A stretch of 44,071 nt of DNA from Streptomyces sp. UW30. GTDB taxonomy: Bacteria > Actinomycetota > Actinomycetes > Streptomycetales > Streptomycetaceae. Shown in pieces: positions 24,831-30,719 of the stretch (positions are counted from its first letter, which is position 1; the number at the start of each line of letters is the position of its first letter). Both the position numbers and the translations under genes were made by a program. The DNA is taken from NCBI RefSeq assembly GCF_008042075.1, contig NZ_RDBN01000037.1, positions 804,828 through 848,898 of the forward strand, given 5' to 3'. The notes under the pieces were generated by a model that searched no databases, was not told where the DNA came from, and saw nothing but the letters and a program-made list of their open reading frames with translations.

Positions 24831-25193
24831 GTGCGCTTGTCCCGACGCCTGGCCTCGACGACCGTCGCCGTCGCCCTCGTACTGCCCCTGTCGTACGAGG
24901 CGATGACGCACGCCCACGCGCGTGTGCACACCGCGACAGCGCAGGCGGAGCCACGGGAGCCGTTCGGCGCCGACTGCCGGATCGGTGTCACCGGCTCCCA
25001 TGTGACCGCCTACTGCCACAACCCGTATCCGCAGACCGACAGCGTGAGCCTGCACGTGGAGTGCGCCCGCTGGTGGGACCTCGACAGCGACGGCTCCGCG
25101 GTGGAGGCCGAGCCCGCGCAGACCGTGCGGCTGACCGCACGGTGCTGGAAGGAGGTCGGCTCGGTCTGGGTCAGCCACCAGAGGGAGGGCTGA
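24831..25193 (+). CDS. Secreted small four-cysteine protein, unknown
   Basis: 120 residues starting with GTG behind GAGGAGG. An Arg-rich N-terminus and hydrophobic stretch (RRLASTTVAVALVLPLSYEA) look like a Sec signal peptide. The mature part has four cysteines (C50, C63, C78, C104), enough for two disulfides, in a small domain with CRIGVTGSHVTAYCHNPYPQ. I do not recognise the family. The 3' end overlaps the convergent GntR gene by 23 bases. Confidence 0.7.
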   Translation: MRLSRRLASTTVAVALVLPLSYEAMTHAHARVHTATAQAEPREPFGADCRIGVTGSHVTAYCHNPYPQTDSVSLHVECARWWDLDSDGSAVEAEPAQTVRLTARCWKEVGSVWVSHQREG

Positions 25194-25863
25194 CCCGCCC
25201 CGGACGGCAGTGGAACGGATAGCCGGCCGCCTCGTCCGCTGCCGCCGACGCGTCACCCGCGCGGATCGCGTCGACCAACAGCGCGTGATCCAGGTACGAC
25301 TCCGGCGTCAGCTCCGTGCCGACGTCGTCGCGCAGCCAGTCCAGCAGGACCTCGCCCAGGTCCGCGTACATCGCGGTCATCACGTCGTTGTGGGAGGCCG
25401 CGACCACCGCCAGATGGAAGGTCGCGTCGGCCGCCACGAACGCCTCCGTGTCGCCCGACTCCCAGGCCTCCTCGCGCCGCGCAAGCAGCGCCTCCAGCTG
25501 CTTGAGGTCCTTCTCCGTGCGTCGCTCGGCGGCCAGCTTCGCGGCGCCCGACTCCAGCGTGGAGCGCAGCTCGGCGATGTGCCGCGGGTCGGTGTCGGTG
25601 AAGCGGCGGTGCATGACGCCGGCCAGCTCGCTGGTAGCCACCACATAGGTGCCGGAGCCCTGGCGGATGTCCAGCAGGCCGTTGTGCGCGAGCGCGCGGA
25701 CCGCCTCACGGACCGTGTTGCGGGCCACGCCGAGCTGATCGACCAGCTCGGGCTCGGTCGGGATGCGGGAGCCGACGGGCCATTCGCCCGAGGCGATCTG
25801 GTTCCGCAGGGCCGCGATGACCTGCTCGGACAGCGCCGAGCGGCGGGGGTGGCTCAGGGGCAT
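25171..25863 (-). CDS. GntR-family (FadR/FCD) transcriptional regulator
   Basis: A 230-residue regulator. An N-terminal winged helix (about 8-75) has SGEWPVGSRIPTEPELVDQL and GVARNTVREAVRALAHNGLL; the C-terminal FCD domain (about 95-215) has HIAELRSTLESGAAKLAA and an AADATFHLAVVAASHN stretch with metal/ligand-binding His and Asp positions typical of FCD. It likely senses a small carboxylate or similar solute. ATG 25863 has GAAGG upstream. It is divergent from the MFS gene, with an ATCAT/ATGAT operator between, so it probably controls that gene and itself. Confidence 0.9.
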   Translation of the reverse strand: MPLSHPRRSALSEQVIAALRNQIASGEWPVGSRIPTEPELVDQLGVARNTVREAVRALAHNGLLDIRQGSGTYVVATSELAGVMHRRFTDTDPRHIAELRSTLESGAAKLAAERRTEKDLKQLEALLARREEAWESGDTEAFVAADATFHLAVVAASHNDVMTAMYADLGEVLLDWLRDDVGTELTPESYLDHALLVDAIRAGDASAAADEAAGYPFHCRPGRVSPPSGG

Positions 25864-25907
25864 GGCACACCTTCGCACGTCAGGAAGAGGGCCGGGCGGC
25901 CCAGGGG

Positions 25908-25938
25908 TGGACAACCAATCATCCCATGATTCTATGAT
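25908..25938 (+). promoter_or_regulatory. Promoter and likely GntR operator of the MFS gene
   Basis: ATCAT (25918-25922), ATGAT (25926-25930) and ATGAT (25934-25938) are spaced by 3 bases each; the first two make a 13-bp palindrome. TATGAT at 25933-25938 is a good -10 box and TGGACA at 25908-25913 a weak -35 (19-base spacer). The start point should fall about 25945, next to ATG 25946, so the transcript may be leaderless. Confidence 0.55.
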
Positions 25939-25945
25939 GGGCCTC

Positions 25946-27226
25946 ATGGCAAGCGAGGAAACCCGGACGGTGACGTCCATGCCCATACGCACCCCTGAGC
26001 CAAGCACCATCTCGGAGCCGACCACGCGCGCGTGGACGATGCGGCTGCTCGTGGTCGGCATCGTGCTGACCGCAATGAACCTCCGCCCCGCCATCACCAG
26101 CCTCGGCGCCCTCCTCGAAGAGGTCCGGGACGGGCTCGGCATGAGCGGCAGCGTGGCCGGACTGCTCACCTCCGTGCCCCCGCTGTGCTTCGCCCTCTTC
26201 GGTGTCGCGGCCCCGCGCCTGGCCCGCCGCTTCGGCGCGGGCGCCGTGGTGTGCGCGGGCATGGTCGCCATCACCGCCGGCCTGCTCATACGCCCCTACG
26301 TGGGCAGCACGGCCGGCTTCCTGGCCGCCACCGCGCTCGCCCTCATGGGCATCGCGGTCAGCAACGTCCTGATGCCGGTCATCGTCAAGCGCTGGTTCCC
26401 CGACCGGGTCGGCTCCATGACCGGCCTGTACTCGATGGCCCTGGCCTTCGGTACCGCGTCCGCCGCGGCCGTGACGGTGCCCATGACCGAGGCACTGGGC
26501 GGAAACTGGCACAGCGGGCTCGTGGTCTGGGCGGGGCTCGCGGTGGCCGCCGTGGTGCCCTGGATCCCCTTCGTGCGGGACCGGGCGGGCACGCCCGGCA
26601 CGCCCGCCGAGGACAAGCACGGGCGCGTGGACGCGCCCCCGCTGCGGATCACCCGCAGCCGCACCGCCTGGGCCCTCGCCGTCTACTTCGGGCTCCAGGC
26701 CACCGGCGCCTACATCACGATGGGCTGGATGGCGCAGATCTTCCGGGACTCGGGAGTGCACGCCGGCACGGCAGGGCTGCTGCTCGCGGTCACGATGGTG
26801 ATGGGAGTGCCGCTGGCCTTCGTCATCCCGCGTCTCGCCATCAGGCTGCCCCACCAGGGGCCGATCGTGCTCGCGCTGGGTGCCTGCGGCCTCGTCGGCT
26901 ACGCCGGCATGTACCTCGCCCCGACCTCCGGCTCCTGGGCGTGGGCCGTGCTGCTGGGCGTCTCGAACTGCTCGTTCCCGCTGGCCCTCACGATGGTCGG
27001 CATGCGGGCCCGGACCAGCGCGGGCGTGGCCCAGCTGTCGGGCTTCGCGCAGAGCACCGGCTATCTGATCTCGATCCCCGGCCCGCTCCTGGTCGGCGTG
27101 CTCTACCAGCACAGCGGTGGCTGGGGGCTGCCGATCGCGCTCATGGCCGCGCTGATGATCCCGCAGATGGCGGTAGGTGTCCTGGCGGGACGCAACCGCA
27201 TCGTGGAGGACGAGGCGGCCCGCTGA
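25946..27226 (+). CDS. CynX/NimT-family MFS transporter
   Basis: A 426-residue permease with 12 membrane segments. The N-terminal NLRPAITSLGALLEEVRDGL and the later GVAAPRLARRFGAGA and VIVKRWFPDRVGSMTGLY match the CynX/NimT group, which moves cyanate or nitroimidazole-like small molecules; here the substrate is unknown. I choose ATG 25946 because it sits seven bases after the -10 box; ATG 25979 would also be possible. The divergent GntR regulator and the tiny protein at 27272 complete the locus. Confidence 0.88.
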   Translation: MASEETRTVTSMPIRTPEPSTISEPTTRAWTMRLLVVGIVLTAMNLRPAITSLGALLEEVRDGLGMSGSVAGLLTSVPPLCFALFGVAAPRLARRFGAGAVVCAGMVAITAGLLIRPYVGSTAGFLAATALALMGIAVSNVLMPVIVKRWFPDRVGSMTGLYSMALAFGTASAAAVTVPMTEALGGNWHSGLVVWAGLAVAAVVPWIPFVRDRAGTPGTPAEDKHGRVDAPPLRITRSRTAWALAVYFGLQATGAYITMGWMAQIFRDSGVHAGTAGLLLAVTMVMGVPLAFVIPRLAIRLPHQGPIVLALGACGLVGYAGMYLAPTSGSWAWAVLLGVSNCSFPLALTMVGMRARTSAGVAQLSGFAQSTGYLISIPGPLLVGVLYQHSGGWGLPIALMAALMIPQMAVGVLAGRNRIVEDEAAR

Positions 27227-27271
27227 CACCCCGGAGGACCGGGCGCGGTCTGCGGGTGGGAGACTTGCCGT

Positions 27272-27388
27272 ATGCCAGTGCTCGACCCGAACCCCCAGAA
27301 CGGCCAGAAGAAGCTGCTGCTCGTCTTCGGCGTGTTCTTCGCCATCTTCGTGATCATCGCCGTCGTCGCGACGATCGCCTCTCCCTGA
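27272..27388 (+). CDS. Tiny membrane protein, SGM_5486-type transporter-associated
   Basis: 38 residues: a polar start (PVLDPNPQNGQKK), one membrane helix (LLLVFGVFFAIFVIIAVVAT) and a short tail. It begins 45 bases after the MFS stop. From memory it corresponds to the small family called SGM_5486 transporter-associated protein, found next to CynX/NimT permeases. The position and helix support an accessory role; no activity is known. Confidence 0.7.
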   Translation: MPVLDPNPQNGQKKLLLVFGVFFAIFVIIAVVATIASP

Positions 27389-27449
27389 CGCGGGCGCCCC
27401 GATGGACGCCGGCCGACACATCCCGGCGGGCCGATGGTGGGGCTAGCAC

Positions 27450-27468
27450 CACCATCCCCTAGGGGGTG
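27450..27468. promoter_or_regulatory. Imperfect palindrome around CCCCTAGGGG
   Basis: CACCATCCCCTAGGGGGTG is symmetrical apart from two positions and is 116 bases ahead of the next start (27584). It may be an operator; the -35 and -10 boxes nearby are not clear. Confidence 0.3.
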
Positions 27469-27583
27469 AGTGTCAGGGTCAACTGGGTGGATCACCGGAT
27501 GGGTTGAGGACCGCTCAGTCCGTAACTTCGAAGTGTGACCGCGACAGGCGGACACCCACCACTCGAAGACCCGCGGAGGCATC

Positions 27584-27790
27584 ATGTCGGCCCGTACGCA
27601 CACCCCGCCCCAGCCGGCGTCCACGGGCCGTGCCGAGATCCGGCTGCCCTGGTGGGCCCTGGCCCTGCCGACGCTCGCATTCATCACGCTGCTGACACTG
27701 ATCCTCAACCCCGCGGACGCGCAGGCCGCAACCGCCGAGCCCGCGATCACCCAGCTCTTCGAGCGCATACAGCAGCTGATCATGCACTGA
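27584..27790 (+). CDS. Small single-pass membrane protein, unknown
   Basis: 68 residues. A polar N-terminus (Thr/Pro/Ser rich) leads to one hydrophobic helix (WWALALPTLAFITLLTLILN) and an Ala-rich stretch AQAAT that resembles a signal cleavage region, then an amphipathic end (AITQLFERIQQLIMH). GGAGG stands 5 bases before the ATG. It may be exported or remain anchored. No family is recognised. Confidence 0.65.
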   Translation: MSARTHTPPQPASTGRAEIRLPWWALALPTLAFITLLTLILNPADAQAATAEPAITQLFERIQQLIMH

Positions 27791-27855
27791 GCGCCCCCGG
27801 AGGCGCCCGTCAACTACCTGCGCCCCATGGCCTGTTTCGTGCGAAGCTGGATCTC

Positions 27856-28374
27856 ATGAGCGTCGCAGAATCCCGCAGGATTGTCCTCTTCCGGCATGCG
27901 AAAGCCGACTGGCCACAGGTGACCGACCACGAGCGGCCGCTCGCCGACCGGGGTCGAATGGACGCGGCAGAAGCCGGCCGCAGGCTGGCCGACACCGCCA
28001 TCCCCTTCGACCTGGCCCTGTGCTCGACCGCGATCCGGACCCGGGAGACCTGGAAGCTCGCCGTCCACGAGTTCCAGCACCGGCCGAAAACCGTCTACGA
28101 AGAGCGGGTCTACGAGGCCTCGCCCGGCGAGCTGATCGCCCTGCTCAACGAAACCCCCGACGACGCACAGAACGTCCTGCTGATCGGCCACAACCCCGGA
28201 GTGCAGGGCCTCGCCGACGTCCTGTCCGGCTCCGCCGACGGCGATGCGCAGGAGTGGATGAGCCGGCGCGGCTTCCCGGCCGCCGCCTTCGCCGTCCTGT
28301 CCTTCGGCGGCCCCTGGAAGACCCTGGAGCCCGGCACGGCCACGCTGCTCGACTACTGGGCCCCGTCCGAGTGA
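27856..28374 (+). CDS. SixA-like histidine phosphatase
   Basis: A 172-residue branch-1 histidine phosphatase. The RHG motif is FRHAKADW, with a second Arg in IRTRETW, the acidic residue in YEERVYEAS and the second His in LIGHNPG. SixA proteins dephosphorylate phosphohistidine or similar substrates; the target here is unknown. ATG 27856 has only a weak GAAGCTGGA upstream. A strong terminator follows. Confidence 0.9.
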   Translation: MSVAESRRIVLFRHAKADWPQVTDHERPLADRGRMDAAEAGRRLADTAIPFDLALCSTAIRTRETWKLAVHEFQHRPKTVYEERVYEASPGELIALLNETPDDAQNVLLIGHNPGVQGLADVLSGSADGDAQEWMSRRGFPAAAFAVLSFGGPWKTLEPGTATLLDYWAPSE

Positions 28375-28389
28375 CCGACCCCGCACGAA

Positions 28390-28418
28390 GGGCCCGGCAC
28401 CGTCGCGGTGCCGGGCCC
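28390..28418 (+). terminator. 13-bp perfect hairpin after the SixA-like gene
   Basis: GGGCCCGGCACCG and CGGTGCCGGGCCC pair fully around TCG, then CTTGC. It starts 16 bases after the stop. Confidence 0.85.
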
Positions 28419-28475
28419 CTTGCATGCGGAGCGGCTCGCCGCCCTCAGTCCGTCCGGTTCCGCGCAGGTCGTTCG

Positions 28476-28507
28476 GTCGTACGCAGGTCGTACGCAGGTC
28501 GTCCGTC
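28476..28507. repeat. 11-bp tandem repeat between convergent genes
   Basis: GTCGTACGCAG occurs twice in a row (28476-28497) followed by the partial GTCGTCCGTC. It lies between the SixA-like and serB genes. Confidence 0.6.
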
Positions 28508-28519
28508 CGGTGCGGAGCG

Positions 28520-29728
28520 TCAGTCCTCGTGGTGCATGTCCGCGGCTTCGACCTCTTCGCGGGTGACGCCGAGCAGATACAGGACCGTGTCCAGGAACGG
28601 CACGTTCACCGCCGTGTGCGCGGCCTCCCGCACCACCGGCTTGGCGTTGAACGCGACGCCGAGCCCGGCCGCGTTGAGCATGTCCAGGTCGTTGGCACCG
28701 TCACCGATCGCCACCGTCTGCGACAGCGGCACCCCCGCCTCGGCGGCGAACCGGCGCAGCAGCCGCGCCTTGCCCGCCCGGTCCACGATCTCGCCGGTCA
28801 CCTTCCCGGTGAGCTTGCCGTCGACGATCTCCAGCGTGTTGGCCTGAGCGAAGTCGAGCCCGAGCCGTTCCTTCAGATCATCCGTGACCTGCGTGAACCC
28901 ACCGGAGACGACCCCCACTTGATAGCCGAGCCGCTTCAGCGTACGGATCAGCGTGCGCGCGCCCGGCGTCAGCCGCACCTCGCTGCGCACCTTCTCCACC
29001 ACCGACGCGTCCAGCCCGGCCAGCAGCGCCACGCGCGCGTGCAGCGACTGCTCGAAGTCCAGCTCCCCGCGCATCGCGGCCGCCGTCACCTCGGCCACCT
29101 TGTCCTCGCAGCCGGCGTGCGCCGCGAAGAGCTCGATCACCTCGTCCTGGATGAGCGTGGAGTCCACGTCCATCACGACCAGACGCTGGGCGCGCCGGTG
29201 CAGTCCGGCCGCGACGACCGCGATGTCGACACCCAGTGCCGCGGCGTCCGTCACCAGGGCCGTGCGCAGCGGCGCGGTCTCCACGCCGGAGACCGCGAAC
29301 TCCACCGCGGTCACGGGGTACTTGGCGAGCCGGAAGATACGGTCGATGTTGCCGCCCGACTTGGTGATCCTGGCGGCGATGGCGGCCGTCGCCTCCGCGG
29401 TGAGCGGGTGCCCGAGGACGGTCACCAGGGAGCGTCCCGAGCCACGCGGGCGGTTGTCGCCGAGGCCGGAGATGATCTCCGCCTGCATCTTCATGGACTC
29501 CGCCCAGCTGTGGACGGTCGCCCGCAGATCCCCTTCCAGACCGGCCGGCGGCTCCGTCACGAGCGCGCACAGTGTGATCCGGCCCCGCGTGACGACCTGC
29601 TCGATGTCGACCACGTCGACCGAGTAGGCGGCCAGCGTGTCGAAGAGGCCGGCGGTGATGCCCGGCCTGTCCTTCCCGAAGATCTTGACGAGAAGTGTGG
29701 GGGTGTCAGAGGTCTGCGAAGCGCTCAT
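28520..29728 (-). CDS. serB: Phosphoserine phosphatase with N-terminal ACT domains
   Basis: A 402-residue HAD-family enzyme making L-serine from phosphoserine. Two ACT-like regions (about 10-85 and 100-175), starting VKIFGKDRPGITAGLFDTLA, may bind amino acids. The catalytic motif is VVMDVDSTLIQDE with D187 as nucleophile and D189 as acid/base; motif II is VVSGGFTQV and motif III IGDGANDLDML. ATG 29728 has GGAGG upstream. A 9-bp inverted repeat stands in its 5' region. The other serine pathway genes are not here. Confidence 0.96.
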   Translation of the reverse strand: MSASQTSDTPTLLVKIFGKDRPGITAGLFDTLAAYSVDVVDIEQVVTRGRITLCALVTEPPAGLEGDLRATVHSWAESMKMQAEIISGLGDNRPRGSGRSLVTVLGHPLTAEATAAIAARITKSGGNIDRIFRLAKYPVTAVEFAVSGVETAPLRTALVTDAAALGVDIAVVAAGLHRRAQRLVVMDVDSTLIQDEVIELFAAHAGCEDKVAEVTAAAMRGELDFEQSLHARVALLAGLDASVVEKVRSEVRLTPGARTLIRTLKRLGYQVGVVSGGFTQVTDDLKERLGLDFAQANTLEIVDGKLTGKVTGEIVDRAGKARLLRRFAAEAGVPLSQTVAIGDGANDLDMLNAAGLGVAFNAKPVVREAAHTAVNVPFLDTVLYLLGVTREEVEAADMHHED

Positions 29729-29748
29729 GGTGCCTCCACCGTATCCGG

Positions 29749-29802
29749 CACCCAGTGCCTGCCGCCCCCGAGGTCCGTCTAGCGGACACGGAACACTGGG
29801 TG
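29749..29802 (-). promoter_or_regulatory. 9-bp inverted repeat upstream of serB
   Basis: CACCCAGTG (29749-29757) and CACTGGGTG (29794-29802) are exact inverse copies, 36 bases apart, ending 21 bases from the serB start. GACAC-N10-GTGTC (29785-29804) overlaps the outer arm. It may be paired operator half sites or a leader stem. The 176 bases between serB and the pseudogene hold no gene. Confidence 0.4.
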
Positions 29803-29904
29803 TCGGCCGGGTGGCGAGGGCCTTACGTTCGGACCACCGCTGCACCAGTAACTGTGAACCGCCCCAGGATCACCTGCGGCCGACGCCGCACGGCCGCGCG
29901 CCGT

Positions 29905-30492
29905 TCACCGGCTGAACCCGTCACGGGCGCCCCTTCGGCTTCCCCGGCGGCGGCGGCGGTGGAGGAGGGCGGACTCGGCGAGCTCGCTCGGCCCGATGAC
30001 CGCGGCTGTGGTGGCCCTTGGGGCGGGTGGTTCCGTCACTCCGTCCGGGGATGTGTCCGCTTTCGGGTTGACCGGTGCACAGGCGGCGACCGCCATCGAG
30101 ATCACGCCACTCGGGGTGAGCCTGGTCGGCGCGGTGCTGTTGTCGTGGTTCTTCCTACGGTCCTTGCGGGGCGCGGGAGTTGTGATCGCGCCGACCAGGC
30201 TCACCCCGAGTGGCGTGATCTCGATGGCGGTCGCCGCCTGTGCACCGGTCAACCCGAAAGCGGACACATCCCCGGACGGAGTGACGGAACCACCCGCCCC
30301 AAGGGCCACCACAGCCGCGGTCATCGGGCCGAGCGAGCTCGCCGAGTCCGCCTCCAGCAGATGCAGTCCGAGCGCTGCGGTGCCCGCCATTCCGATCAAT
30401 GCCCAGCTCACGGCGGCGATGGCGGAGAGAAGGATGTCGCCCCAGGGCAGCCTGGCGCCTTTCGAGCTCTCGACGTACGTGGACGCGCTCAT
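29905..30492 (-). pseudogene. Truncated and rearranged membrane-protein gene (streptophobe-like)
   Basis: ATG 30492 opens a frame MSASTYVESSKGARLPWGDI with membrane segments ILLSAIAAVSWALIGMAGTA and MTAAVVALGAGGSVTPSG, matching the N-terminus of a large hydrophobic Streptomyces family (streptophobe, from memory, normally several hundred residues). After about residue 102 (GVSLVGA) the frame enters a spacer that reads as sense only on the other strand (VLLSWFFLRSLRGAGVV), then an antisense copy of residues 47-102, then an Arg-rich low-complexity end and a stop at 29905. The rest of the normal gene is absent. The N-terminal part is intact, so the damage looks recent, or it is an assembly error. 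Confidence 0.75.
29968..30352. repeat. Perfect 166-bp inverted repeat with 53-bp spacer
   Basis: Left arm 29968-30133 and right arm 30187-30352 are exact reverse complements by base-by-base reading; spacer 30134-30186. The arms meet the spacer at GGCGCG and CGCGCC. The arms encode residues 47-102 of the truncated membrane protein in sense on the minus strand (right arm) and on the plus strand (left arm). Confidence 0.95.
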
Positions 30493-30719
30493 GGCAGACC
30501 CCCCGATCCGCGGCGCGGCCGATCGCCGCGCATGTCCCCCTCGCGTGGATTACCACTCTCCGGGCTGGTTTCAACCCCGTCAACGGAACCATTCGAAGCG
30601 CGTGGGCGTGCTCCACACAAGGCCCGGCTTTCGGTCAGGGGGCGGAGCCTGAAATAGTTCCCGACGATGTTCGACATCCCTAGACTCCCTGTGTTGGGGG
30701 TAACTCGGGGGACTACTCA

